A stretch of DNA of 54,607 nucleotides from Kitasatospora phosalacinea (lineage in GTDB: Bacteria > Actinomycetota > Actinomycetes > Streptomycetales > Streptomycetaceae). The stretch is taken from contig NZ_JNYE01000043.1 in NCBI RefSeq assembly GCF_000717185.1, forward strand, positions 1-54,607. Direction: 5' to 3'. A program made the translations under genes and the position numbers. The notes beneath the pieces were generated by a model. It searched no databases. It worked only from the letters and a program-made list of their open reading frames with translations, and had not been told where the DNA came from. Shown one piece after another: positions 32,184 through 40,121 of this stretch (its first letter is position 1; each line of letters opens with the position of its first letter).

Positions 32184-32694
32184 GAACCTCGGCAGCATGT
32201 TCTCCGAGTTCAGGCGTGAAGCGTTCAGGCTGGAAAGCCTGGACGACTACAGCCGGTCCGGTGGCGTGGAGGCATACCACGCGTTCCTGGCGGGCGAGGA
32301 GCAGCCCGAGGAGTACCGGAACTCCTCCTGGGTGACCACTGTCGGAGAAGCCGTGCGGTCCGGCAGGAGGATGTACCGGGTGCACGTGCTGTCGCGGCCG
32401 CTGACCGACTACCTGCGGTTCGAGCTGTCATGGGGGTACCGCCGCAACATGACGGCCGGGGAGGAGTTCTTCATCCTCGACGTCACCGAACGGGAGAATC
32501 CGCTCCAGGGCGTTCCCGACTTCTGGCTCTTCGACGACGAGGCCGTCGCGGTCATGAACTACGACGACTCCGGCGGGTACCTGGGTGCCGATTTTCACGG
32601 GGGAGACCGCGTCCCGGAATTCGCGGCGCACCGGGACGCGGCACTCGCGCACGCTGTGCCGTTCGCCGATTGGTGGGCCGAGTACGGCGAGTGA
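32170..32694 (+). CDS. DUF6879-family protein
   Basis: 174 residues from ATG 32170. Pattern FRREAFRLESLDDYSRSGGVEAYHAFLAGE, RMYRVHVLSRPLTDYLRFELSWGYRRNMTAGEEFFILDV, DFWLFDDEAVAVMNYDDSGGYLGAD and the final WWAEY is that of DUF6879 proteins, which nearly always neighbour a Scr1-type HTH gene in actinobacteria. Soluble and acidic; no catalytic motif is evident. A role as a partner or sensor for the regulator is inferred from gene order. Ends with a GTGA overlap with the regulator gene. Confidence 0.8.
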   Translation: MGFSENLGSMFSEFRREAFRLESLDDYSRSGGVEAYHAFLAGEEQPEEYRNSSWVTTVGEAVRSGRRMYRVHVLSRPLTDYLRFELSWGYRRNMTAGEEFFILDVTERENPLQGVPDFWLFDDEAVAVMNYDDSGGYLGADFHGGDRVPEFAAHRDAALAHAVPFADWWAEYGE

Positions 32695-33545
32695 ACAGGT
32701 CGGAGCTGGGACCGGCGCTACGGGCACTGCGAGAGGCCTCCGGGAAGGAGGCCAGGACGGTGGCCCGCAGCGCCGTCATGTCGACGAGCAAGCTCAGCAA
32801 GATCGAGAACGGGCGGGCGGCGGTGTCCGTCGTCGACGCGGACCGCATCCTCACCGCGATCGGCGTGTCGGAGGCGGTGAAGGCCGAGTACATGGCCGCT
32901 GCCCGCGCGGAGGCGACCGAGGCGACGGCCTGGCGGCTGTACCGGAGGCTGGGGTACCACCGCAAGCAGCAGCAGATCAAGGCGATGGACGACACCACGA
33001 CGCTGCTGCGGATCTTCCAGACGTCCCTGATCCCCGGGCTCCTGCAGACCCCCGAGTTCGCGCGGGCGGTGTTCGCGAGGAAGGAGATCGGGGAGGAGCA
33101 GTTGTCCCGTGCGGTCGGCGGCCGCCTGGCCAGGCAGGCGGTTCTCTACGACCCGGCCAAGGAACTGCAGTTCGTGATCCTGGAATCCGTTCTCCGGTGG
33201 GGCCTGGTGCCGCCCGCGGTGATGGTCGAACAACTGGACAGGATCGTTTCCGTTTCCAGGCTTTCCGGGGTCGACGTGCGAGTGATGCCGCTCGCCGGTT
33301 TCCACGCGGACGTGCCGGGCCACTCGTTCGCGGTTCGGGACGACAGAACGGTGACCGTGGAAACCGTTCACGCGGAACTGGTGGTGACCGATCCCAGGGA
33401 CGTGGACCTCTACGTTCGGAAGTTCGAGAGGTTCTCATCCGCTGCTCTGGCCGGGGACGACATGCGCAGCCTGCTGGAAGGCATTCGGGACGAGTTCTTG
33501 CGGAAACAGGAAACCGGTCTTGAACGCCCTCCCGGCTGCCCCTAG
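32691..33545 (+). CDS. Scr1-type (HTH-DUF5753) transcriptional regulator
   Basis: 284 residues from GTG 32691 (GTGA overlap). N-terminal HTH (GPALRALREASGKEARTVARSAVMSTSKLSKIENGRAAVSVVDADRIL) is followed by the DUF5753 domain: LRIFQTSLIPGLLQTPEFARAVF, RLARQAVLYDPAKELQFVILESVLRWGL, VMVEQLDRIVSVSRLSGVDVRVMPL, VTVETVHAELVVTDPRDVDLYVRKFERFSSAAL. This matches regulators that in some Streptomyces stimulate antibiotic production. Codon use is somewhat less G/C-biased than the flanks, hinting at horizontal acquisition. It lies 57 bases upstream of the peptide/methyltransferase pair and may control it. Confidence 0.9.
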   Translation: MNRSELGPALRALREASGKEARTVARSAVMSTSKLSKIENGRAAVSVVDADRILTAIGVSEAVKAEYMAAARAEATEATAWRLYRRLGYHRKQQQIKAMDDTTTLLRIFQTSLIPGLLQTPEFARAVFARKEIGEEQLSRAVGGRLARQAVLYDPAKELQFVILESVLRWGLVPPAVMVEQLDRIVSVSRLSGVDVRVMPLAGFHADVPGHSFAVRDDRTVTVETVHAELVVTDPRDVDLYVRKFERFSSAALAGDDMRSLLEGIRDEFLRKQETGLERPPGCP

Positions 33546-33602
33546 CGTGATTTCCGGTGGCCGTCCGGCCGCCGTTTCCGCTGATGCAGGGAGGTCGCTC
33601 TC

Positions 33603-33722
33603 ATGCTCGACGCCGATGGCGGGCACGGGGGAAGTCCCGCGCCGATCCAACCGCCGCCGCCTCCGGCTCCGCCGTCACCCGACGGCAGCGCGCCGCCCGG
33701 GGGCGGGGAGCACCGCAAGTGA
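33603..33722 (+). CDS. 39-residue Pro/Gly-rich peptide; candidate RiPP precursor
   Basis: ATG 33603 follows a strong AGGGAGG (33588-33594) by eight bases; TGA 33720-33722 overlaps the methyltransferase GTG as GTGA. The peptide starts MLDADGGHGGSPAPIQ, then a Pro-rich stretch, SPDGSAPPGGG and EHRK. It has two Asp-Gly steps (D5-G6 and D27-G28), the sequence context most prone to aspartimide formation and a preferred target of isoaspartyl methyltransferases. A peptide translationally coupled to a dedicated PIMT-like enzyme matches the imiditide arrangement. It could also be a simple leader ORF; processing is unproven. Confidence 0.55.
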   Translation: MLDADGGHGGSPAPIQPPPPPAPPSPDGSAPPGGGEHRK

Positions 33723-34906
33723 CCGACGGTCTCCGGGCGGAGGGGGTGGGCCGTCCCGGCTTCGGGTCGGGGCGGTCCCTGCTCTCCACCGGCAGTCTGT
33801 CCCCGGATTGGGCGGGCACGTTCGGTGCGGTGCCGCGTTCGCTGTTCGCGCCGCCGCGGGTCTGGGCGTACGACATGGCCACCGGCCGCAGCGTGCTGGT
33901 GGACCGGGACGAGGACCCGGTCGCCTGGTGGGCCGCGACGGAGGCGGACGTCCCGTTGGTGACGCAGTGGGACGACGGCGGGCACGGCGGGGTGGAGCCG
34001 GGGCGGGTGCCGACCAGCAGTCTCAGCATGCCGAGCGTCGTCGCGTCGATGCTCCGCGACCTCGACGTGCGGCCGGGCCAGCGGGTGCTCGACGTGGGGA
34101 CCGGGTGCGGTTGGAACGCCGGGCTGCTGGCGCACCGGCTCGGGGCGGGACGGGTCGTCAGCGTCGAGTGCGACCGGGAGGTCGCGGCGCTGGCCGCCGC
34201 GCACCTGAAACGGGCGGGCCTGGAGGCGGAGTTGGTCGTCGGTGACGGCGGGGTCGGCCGGCCCGGCGGCAGCCCGTACGACCGGGTCGTCGTGACGTAC
34301 GGCGTCCGGGAGGTTTCGCGGGCGTGGATCGCGCAGTCCCGGCCGGGCGGTGTCGTACTGGTGCCCTGGGGGACGGACTTCAGCCCGTTGGACGCCGTGG
34401 CCAGGCTGGAGGTGCGGCCCGACGGGACGGCGGAAGGACGGTTCACCGGGCTGGTGGAGTTCATGAAGTCGCGGGATCAGCGGCTCGCGTTCCCCGAACA
34501 CGCCGCGTACGTACCGGAGTTCCCGGACGGTGCGGACACCCGGCACCGGACGGTGCTCGCCGCGGACGCCCTGGGCGGCCGCTGGGGCGTGCAGCGCTTC
34601 GTCGTGGGGCTGGCGGTGCCGGACGTGACGCACCTGGTGCACCGGCAGGAGGACGGGACGACCGTGGTGTGGTGCTACGGGCTGTCGGACCGGTCCTGGG
34701 CGGCGGTGGCGTGGCGCGCGGGGCAGCAGGGGGCGACGGTGTACCAGGCCGGGCCCCGGCGGCTCTGGCAGTTGGTGGAGCGGGCCCTCGCCTGGTGGGA
34801 CGGCCGGGGCTGCCCGGAGCTGACCCGGTTCGGTCTCGCGGTCGGGCCGGACGGCACCGTGCCGTGGCTGGACGGACCGGCGTGCCCCGTCCCGCAGTAC
34901 CGGTGA
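33719..34906 (+). CDS. Protein-L-isoaspartate O-methyltransferase-like enzyme (RiPP-associated type)
   Basis: 395 residues from GTG 33719, chosen for its overlap with the peptide stop; an ATG at 33584 would add an Arg-rich, shadow-like extension. Residues about 20-110 (SPDWAGTFGAVPRSLFAPPRVWAYD, PLVTQWDDGGHGGVEPGRVPTSSLSMPSVVASMLRDL) and the SAM site QRVLDVGTGCGWNAGLLAHRLG, VVSVECDREV match the PIMT fold. SSLSMPS matches the conserved TSSxSxPS-type loop. The C-terminal 200 residues are the extra domain found in PIMT homologs working with ATP-grasp, lanthipeptide or imiditide precursors rather than in repair enzymes. It would methylate Asp in its partner peptide, leading to aspartimide; no ATP-grasp or lanthionine synthetase gene is nearby. 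Confidence 0.8.
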   Translation: MTDGLRAEGVGRPGFGSGRSLLSTGSLSPDWAGTFGAVPRSLFAPPRVWAYDMATGRSVLVDRDEDPVAWWAATEADVPLVTQWDDGGHGGVEPGRVPTSSLSMPSVVASMLRDLDVRPGQRVLDVGTGCGWNAGLLAHRLGAGRVVSVECDREVAALAAAHLKRAGLEAELVVGDGGVGRPGGSPYDRVVVTYGVREVSRAWIAQSRPGGVVLVPWGTDFSPLDAVARLEVRPDGTAEGRFTGLVEFMKSRDQRLAFPEHAAYVPEFPDGADTRHRTVLAADALGGRWGVQRFVVGLAVPDVTHLVHRQEDGTTVVWCYGLSDRSWAAVAWRAGQQGATVYQAGPRRLWQLVERALAWWDGRGCPELTRFGLAVGPDGTVPWLDGPACPVPQYR

Positions 34907-35021
34907 TCCGGCAACCCGGGGCCGGGGCCGGGGGAGGTGCGGGTGCGGGTGCGGGTGCTGGCGGCGGTCAGCGGTTCACCGTCGCCATCGATCTGTGCGG
35001 CACAGTGCGGCAACGCGGCCT

Positions 35022-35123
35022 GCGGTGCGCCGAGTTCGGGTCCTCCCGCTGGCGGCCGCGGCCGGGGCGCACGCCCTGGGCGAGACGGACCGGGGGACGG
35101 TCAAGCTCGTCCTCGCCCCCTGA
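35022..35123 (+). pseudogene. C-terminal remnant of a zinc-type quinone oxidoreductase
   Basis: The frame ending at TGA 35121-35123 reads AVRRVRVLPLAAAAGAHALG followed by ETDRGTVKLVLAP. This is the standard end of MDR/quinone oxidoreductases (RVLPL..A..AH...E.G...GK.VL.P), with the Gly-Lys turned to Val-Lys. Nothing upstream in 34907-35021 continues the Rossmann domain, so only about the last 33 residues survive. The rest of 34907-35160 holds short G/C repeats and no gene. Confidence 0.45.
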
Positions 35124-35160
35124 CCCGCGCCGTGCGCCGCCGACCGCGCGGCAGGCGGGG

Positions 35161-36132
35161 TCACGCCACCCCGCGCAGCTTGTCGGGGTTGGAGACCGCG
35201 TGGATGCCGCGGACCAGGTCGCCCTCCGGCGCCAGGTCCAGGACGAGGACCGCGAACGGGCGGCCGAAGGCGGAGAAGGCGGCGGCGGGGGCGCCGTTGA
35301 CGCTGCGCCAGGTCACCTCCAGGCCGCGGTCGCCGGACTTCCCGGCCAGCGCGGCGAGCAGGCGGGCGACCTTGGTGCGGCCGGTGAGCGGGCGCCGTCC
35401 GCCGGGGGCCTTGCCGCCGCCGTCGCCGATCAGGGTGACGTCCGGGGCGAGCAGTTCCAGCAGGGCCTTCAGGTCGCCGCCGAGGGCCGCGGCGAGGAAG
35501 CGCTCGGTGACCTGCCGCCGCACGGCGGGCTCGGCCTCGTAGCGGGGACGGCGCTCCTGGACGTGGGCGCGGGCCCGTTTGACCAGCTGCCGCACCGCCG
35601 CCGGGCTGCGGCCCAGCACCGCGGCGACCTCGGCCCCGCTGTACCCGAACACCTCGTGCAGCACGAACGCGGTGCGCTCCAGCGGCGACAGCGTCTCCAG
35701 CACCACCAGCAGCGCCAGCGACACCGACTCGGCCCGCTCGGCGGCCAGCGCGACGTCCCCCGTGCCGCCGTCCGTCCCGCCGTCCGCGCCCAGCAGCGGG
35801 CCCACCAGCGGCTCCGGCAGCCACGGGCCGACGTACGTCTCGCGCCGCCGGACGGCCGCGGCCTGCTGGGCGAGGGCCCGGTTGACCGCGATCCGCACCA
35901 GGTACGCCTTGGGGTGCTCGATCCCGGGGGCGGCCGGGTCGGTCGCGCGGGCGGTCCAGGCCAGCCAGGTGTCCTGCAGGACGTCCTCGGTGTCGGCGAC
36001 GCTGCCGAGCAGGTTGTAGACGAGGGAGAACAGCAGCTCCCGGTGCTCCGCGTACGCCCGGGTGGCCCGTTCCCCCGCCGCCTCCGCCTCCGCCGCTCCC
36101 GCGACCCCGGCCGCCCCCGTCGCCCGTTCCAT
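35161..36132 (-). CDS. ECF41-type sigma factor (SigJ family)
   Basis: 323 residues from ATG (complement of 36130-36132), with GGGAG six bases upstream. Sigma region 2 (HRELLFSLVYNLLGSVADTEDVLQDTWLAW) and region 4 (LSPLERTAFVLHEVFGYSGAEVAAVLGRSPAAVRQLVKRARAHV) are joined by the ECF41 linker motif WLPEP (104-108). A SnoaL-like C-terminal domain ends in the diagnostic NPDKL (315-319). In this group the fused C-terminal domain, rather than an anti-sigma factor, modulates activity. The usual ECF41 target, a carboxymuconolactone decarboxylase or oxidoreductase gene, is not adjacent. It is divergent from the NTPase/WD40 gene, with a CRP-like site in between. Confidence 0.92.
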   Translation of the reverse strand: MERATGAAGVAGAAEAEAAGERATRAYAEHRELLFSLVYNLLGSVADTEDVLQDTWLAWTARATDPAAPGIEHPKAYLVRIAVNRALAQQAAAVRRRETYVGPWLPEPLVGPLLGADGGTDGGTGDVALAAERAESVSLALLVVLETLSPLERTAFVLHEVFGYSGAEVAAVLGRSPAAVRQLVKRARAHVQERRPRYEAEPAVRRQVTERFLAAALGGDLKALLELLAPDVTLIGDGGGKAPGGRRPLTGRTKVARLLAALAGKSGDRGLEVTWRSVNGAPAAAFSAFGRPFAVLVLDLAPEGDLVRGIHAVSNPDKLRGVA

Positions 36133-36211
36133 GCCCGCTCCCTCGCTCCGTCGGTCGTGTCCGGAACAGGGAACCGGACCGGCCCGCGGAAGGTGCCGCG
36201 GCACCGGGCGC

Positions 36212-36227
36212 TGTGACCCACCTCACA
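36212..36227. promoter_or_regulatory. Perfect CRP-type operator
   Basis: TGTGA-CCCACC-TCACA matches the classical CRP half-sites exactly. It lies 80 bases before the ECF41 start and 170 before the divergent gene's start, in the right region to control either promoter. Confidence 0.5.
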
Positions 36228-36396
36228 CCCGCGCCCGGGCCCGACGGGCCGGACCCGAACAGTCGTCCGTGCACCTCAAGTAGGCTGACCGCGGCCGGAA
36301 ATGACGGTGCCACGGCGAGCGGGGAGCGCCCGGCCCCTTCCGGGCGCCCGCCGAGGGGACCGGCCGACGGGGACGGACACGAAGGACAGGCGACAA

Positions 36397-38739
36397 GTGG
36401 ACAGCGACAACCGCGCCGGCGTTCGACTCGCGGACCGGGCGGAGGGCGGGCCGACCGCCCCCGAGGCAACACCCGGCGCGGTGGGGAACGGGGCACCCGG
36501 TGGACGGCCCGGGTGCTGGCAGTACCTGCTGGACGACGGCCTCGACCCCGCCGGACGGATCCCCGTGCACGCCGTGCGCGCCAGCGTCCCGCCCGCCGAC
36601 CGCACCGGCACCCCCGGCGCCCGCCGCCCCAACCCGCGCCACGGCCGCCCGCTGCCCGCCCCCGCGCCCGCCGACGCCCCGGCCCCCGGCCTGCCGCCGC
36701 TCGGCGCCGGACGCCGCCCCGCCGGGCGCGCCCTGCTCTCCTGGCTGGAGGACACCCGCGCGCCCCGGCTGTGCCGGATCACCGGCTCCTCCGGCAGCGG
36801 CCGCACCCACCTGCTGACCTGGCTCGCCGCCGCCTGCCCGCCCGACCACCCGCGCCCCGGCCGCCGCGTCCACGCGCTGCTGGACGCCGAGGGCCTGACG
36901 GTCCGCTCCGCCACCGCCCGGCTCGCCGACCTGCTCGGCCTCAGCGCGGGCGAACCCGCCGAACTCCTCGAAGCGCTGCAGGACGGCACCCCCCGCACCG
37001 TCGTGGTCACCGACCTCGACCGGGCCGGCGGCCCCCGGCTGCCCGACCTGCCCGAACGCCTCGCCCGCGAGCTCCTCGTCCCGCTGCTGTCCGTCCCCTG
37101 GCTGCTGCTGGTCGTCGAGGCCGCCGACGGCCCCGCCGCCGAGGCGCTCACCGCCGCCGCCCCGACCGGCGCCGTCCTCGACCTCGACCAGCCGCAGTGG
37201 ACCGACCCCGCGAAGTACGCCGCCTGGTGCGCGGGGCTGCCCGGCCACCCCGTCGACCCGGCCGCCACCCACCCCAGCCCGGGCCTGGCCCAGCTCGCCG
37301 CCCGCACCCCCGGCGCCGCCCCCGACCCGGCCCGGCCGCCCGCCGAACGCGCCGCCGCGCTCGCCGGGGCCTGGTGGGCGGCCGTCCCGCCCGCCGAACG
37401 CGCCGCCCTCGCCGCCCTGGCCGGGGCCGAGGGCCCGATCAGCACCGCCCTGTGGGCCACCCTGCCCGGCGCCGACGCCCGCTCCGTCGCGGCCGCCGCC
37501 GACCTGCTGCCCCCGCCCCCGATGGCCGACCGCTGGCGGCTGCGCCCCGAGCAGCTCGCCGACCTGGTCACCGCCGACAGCCCGCCGGTCGACCACGCCG
37601 CCACGATGTGGGAGGTGGCGGGCGGCATACCCGTGCGCGCCGACGGCGGCCCCGACCTCGCCGCCAGCGACCCCGAGCGCCTCGCCCTGCTGCTCCGGCA
37701 CGCCTCCGCGGGCGACCCCGCCAGCCCGATGCTCGACGAGGTCGACCTGCTGCTGCACGCCGAACCCGCCGCCGTCACCGCCGCGTTCCAGTACGCCGAG
37801 GACAGCGGACGGCCGGCCACCCCGCTCGCCGAGGCCTGGCGCCGCGCCGCCCCCGACCGGGCCGCCACCGCCCGCCCCGCCGACCGGGCCGCCGTCCTGC
37901 ACGCCCACCTCACCGGCCGCCACGACGCCGCTGCCGCACACTGCGCCGAACTCGCCCGGCAGGCCGACACCCGCTGGCGCGCCGTCTGGCAGCACACCCC
38001 CGCCGACGGCCCCTGCGCCGCCACCCCGGGCCTCGGCCCGTCCGCCGGGCACCTGCTGCTCGCCGACGGCGACGGCCTGCACCTGGCCGACCCCGCCACC
38101 GGCCGCCTCCACGACGACCGGCCCGAGCCGCTGCACGCACCCCACCCGCGCGCCCTGACCGCCACCCCGTTCGGCGGCGCCCTGCTGCTCGACGCCTCGG
38201 GCACGCTGCGCTCGCTCACCGTGCGCGGCGCCGAGGGCGTCCCGGACGGCGCGCTGGCCGCCCTGGACGCCTGCACCGCCGTCGCCGCGCACGAGGACGT
38301 CATGGTGTTCGGCCGCCCCGACGGCCTCACCACCTACAGCGAGGTCTCCACCGGCACCGCCCACCGGCCCGAGCACCCCCTGCACGAGGGCCCGGTCACC
38401 GCCCTCGACGTGGCTCCCGCCGACGGCGGCGTCCTGGTCGCCAGCGGCGGCGAGGACGGCCGGGTGTGGACCTGGATGCCCGGCCGCCCGCCGCTGCCCG
38501 CCCCCGTCGACCAGCGCCCCTGGCCGGTCACCGCCGTCGCCCTCGGCAGCACCCCCGCCGGACTGCTGCTCGCCGCGGCCTGGTCCGACGGCCTGCTGCG
38601 GCTGCGCCGCTGGGGCGAGCGCCACCACGGCGCCGACATCCGGCTCGGCGCGGCCGTCCGCACCCTCTCGGTCACCCCCGACGGCCTGGTGGTCGTCGCG
38701 CTGCCCGGGTCGGTGCTCGCCCTCACCCTGGTCGGCTGA
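36397..38739 (+). CDS. Large NTPase-like protein with WD40-like C-terminus
   Basis: 780 residues from GTG 36397 (AAGGA upstream; ATG 36301 is an alternative). A Pro-rich N-terminus precedes a STAND/AAA-like P-loop segment LCRITGSSGSGRTHLLTWLAAACP, in which the Walker A lysine is arginine (G130 to T137, R136), and a Walker B-like TVVVTDLDRAGG. An Ala/Pro-rich helical region (about residues 280-520) follows. The last 250 residues form repeated beta strands (GHLLLADGDGLHLADPATGR, PVTALDVAPADGGVLVASGGEDGRVWTWMPG, AGLLLAAAWSDGLLRLRRW), that is, a WD40/beta-propeller. Actinobacterial homologs combine P-loop and propeller as signalling or scaffold proteins; nucleotide hydrolysis is doubtful here. 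The stop is within a tandem repeat. Confidence 0.75.
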   Translation: MDSDNRAGVRLADRAEGGPTAPEATPGAVGNGAPGGRPGCWQYLLDDGLDPAGRIPVHAVRASVPPADRTGTPGARRPNPRHGRPLPAPAPADAPAPGLPPLGAGRRPAGRALLSWLEDTRAPRLCRITGSSGSGRTHLLTWLAAACPPDHPRPGRRVHALLDAEGLTVRSATARLADLLGLSAGEPAELLEALQDGTPRTVVVTDLDRAGGPRLPDLPERLARELLVPLLSVPWLLLVVEAADGPAAEALTAAAPTGAVLDLDQPQWTDPAKYAAWCAGLPGHPVDPAATHPSPGLAQLAARTPGAAPDPARPPAERAAALAGAWWAAVPPAERAALAALAGAEGPISTALWATLPGADARSVAAAADLLPPPPMADRWRLRPEQLADLVTADSPPVDHAATMWEVAGGIPVRADGGPDLAASDPERLALLLRHASAGDPASPMLDEVDLLLHAEPAAVTAAFQYAEDSGRPATPLAEAWRRAAPDRAATARPADRAAVLHAHLTGRHDAAAAHCAELARQADTRWRAVWQHTPADGPCAATPGLGPSAGHLLLADGDGLHLADPATGRLHDDRPEPLHAPHPRALTATPFGGALLLDASGTLRSLTVRGAEGVPDGALAALDACTAVAAHEDVMVFGRPDGLTTYSEVSTGTAHRPEHPLHEGPVTALDVAPADGGVLVASGGEDGRVWTWMPGRPPLPAPVDQRPWPVTAVALGSTPAGLLLAAAWSDGLLRLRRWGERHHGADIRLGAAVRTLSVTPDGLVVVALPGSVLALTLVG

Positions 38740-38810
38740 GCCCGGCCCGGCCCGGCCCGGCTCGGCTGAGCCCGGCCCGGCCCGGCTCGGCTGAGCCCGG
38801 CCCGGCCCGG
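38737..38810 (+). repeat. 25-30-bp tandem repeat containing the stop codon
   Basis: Three units beginning TGAGCCCGGCCCGG at 38737 (30 bp), 38767 (25 bp) and 38792 (19 bp, partial). Unit one starts with the WD40 gene's TGA; the first two units differ by one CCGGC step. Confidence 0.9.
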
Positions 38811-39017
38811 TGTTGAAAGTTGACGGCGAGTCGGCGATCTTCAACGAAAGACCGCGCAATTCACCATTTCCGGTTGGTTCCTGATCGAGTTTGACCAGCG
38901 GAAGGATATTCGGCGTCAACGGAGCCGCCGCCCCTTCCCCACGACGGATGAAACCCACAGCTGAACCCCATTCCTGAATCCTCACGCGATACAAGTCCGA
39001 CCGGAAACGAGGAATCG
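38811..39017. other. Lower-GC promoter region
   Basis: Markedly A/T-richer than its surroundings. Contains the inverted repeat GTTGAA-N22-TTCAAC (38812-38817 with 38840-38845) and a TTGACC at about 38891. No gene. Likely promoter/operator region for the downstream thioesterase genes. Confidence 0.4.
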
Positions 39018-39275
39018 ATGTCTGAACACCGTGACGGGGTCGACCACGTGGAGCGGGAGTGCGCCGCCCTCGCCGGACTGCCCGCCGCCCAGCGGCTGGT
39101 CGAACTCGAGAAGCTCTGCCACCGCACCGAACGGATCCTCGGCCGCGCCGTCCTGGACACCGCCGCCGAGGTCTACGAGCAGGGCCACGACACCGCCCTG
39201 CACCGCTCCCCGTACGCCTACGGGTACCTGCGCCGCAGCCTCGGCTACCGCGCCGAACACCGAACGGACGGCTGA
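39018..39275 (+). CDS. Small helical protein of unknown function
   Basis: 85 residues from ATG 39018, with CGAGGAA five bases upstream. Mostly helical and charged: HVERECAALAGLPAAQRLVE, CHRTERILGRAVLDTAAEVYEQGHDTALHRSPYAYGYLRRSLGYR. No family recognised. Three bases separate its stop from the TTG of the thioesterase gene, so the two are probably cotranscribed. Confidence 0.65.
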   Translation: MSEHRDGVDHVERECAALAGLPAAQRLVELEKLCHRTERILGRAVLDTAAEVYEQGHDTALHRSPYAYGYLRRSLGYRAEHRTDG

Positions 39276-39278
39276 CCG

Positions 39279-39761
39279 TTGTACACCTACTTGTGCCGCA
39301 CCCGCTGGGGCGACATGGACGCCTTCGGGCACGTCAACAACCTCAAGGTCCTCCAGTACGTCCAGGAGGCGGTCTACTGCCTGCTGTACGACGACACCGA
39401 GGGCCAGGACCTCTTCGAGGACGGGTTCATGATCGCCCGTCACGAGATCGACTACCGCTCCCCGCTCTACCACTGCCCCACCCCGCTGCCCGTGCAGATC
39501 TGGGTGGAGCGCCTCGGCCGGTCCTCGATCAGCACCACCTGCGAGGCCCGCCGCCGCGGGCAGATGGTGTTCCAGGCCCGGACGGTCACCGTGCCGACCG
39601 ACGCCGCGACCCGGCGCAGCCGCCCGCTGCGCGAGGCCGAACGCCGCCACCTCAACCGCTACCGGGTCCGCCCCACCGGCCCCGTCGCCCCCGTCGGCCG
39701 CGTCCCCGTGCGCTCCACCGGCCGGATCAGGGTCCCCGCCCTCAACGAACGCGCCTCCTGA
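39279..39761 (+). CDS. Hotdog-fold acyl-CoA thioesterase (4HBT/FadM-like)
   Basis: 160 residues from TTG 39279, which directly begins the domain; no better start is in frame. Signature YLCRTRWGDMDAFGHVNNLKVLQYVQEAV contains the catalytic Asp of the 4HBT family (D in RWGDMD..GHVNN). Further strands are FMIARHEIDYRSPLYHCPTPLPVQIWVERLGRSSISTTCEA. It hydrolyses acyl-CoA or acyl-carrier thioesters in the cytosol; chain specificity is unknown. The C-terminal 35 residues are a Pro/Arg-rich extension beyond the usual fold. Confidence 0.85.
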   Translation: MYTYLCRTRWGDMDAFGHVNNLKVLQYVQEAVYCLLYDDTEGQDLFEDGFMIARHEIDYRSPLYHCPTPLPVQIWVERLGRSSISTTCEARRRGQMVFQARTVTVPTDAATRRSRPLREAERRHLNRYRVRPTGPVAPVGRVPVRSTGRIRVPALNERAS

Positions 39762-40121
39762 CGCACGGGGCGCGGCCAGGGAACAGCACTCCCCGCCCCG
39801 GGGAGGAGGACGGACGGCCCCGGCCCGGGCACCCCACCCGGCCCCGGGGCCGGCCCCGTCCCCGCGCCACCCCCCGCGCGGCCGCCCGGCCGACCCCGGC
39901 ACGGGCCCACCGCACCGCGCCGACCAGGGATTTCAACACCGCGACGACTTCAACCGGACCGCCCCGCCCGCTCCCGCCCGCCGGGCCGCGCCACCCCCCA
40001 TACTGCTGCCGGGAGACCGGGAAACCCGGCGGCGCGACGGCACCGCGCCCACCGGGACGGTCACCCGCGACCCGGTACGTCGTTCGGGCGGCGCAGCACG
40101 CCCGCGAGCGGAAAGAACCCC
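39762..40121. other. Intergenic region between the thioesterase genes
   Basis: 360 bases of G/C-rich sequence with several short inverted repeats, for example CTCCCC-GCCCC-GGGGAG near 39790 and C/G blocks around 39810-39860, which may terminate the upstream gene. No convincing ORF on either strand. Confidence 0.4.

Noticed and set aside
31789..32198. Minus-strand ORFs opposite the small acidic protein and DUF6879 genes
   Set aside because: Low-complexity, and they overlap well-supported coupled genes on the plus strand.
33584..33718. ATG 33584 start for the PIMT-like gene
   Set aside because: It would add 45 Arg-rich residues with no ribosome-binding site and remove the neat GTGA coupling with the peptide ORF.
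39659..39939. Arg/Gly-rich minus-strand ORFs beyond the thioesterase gene
   Set aside because: Composition is what G/C-rich noncoding DNA gives in a random frame; no start signal or family pattern.
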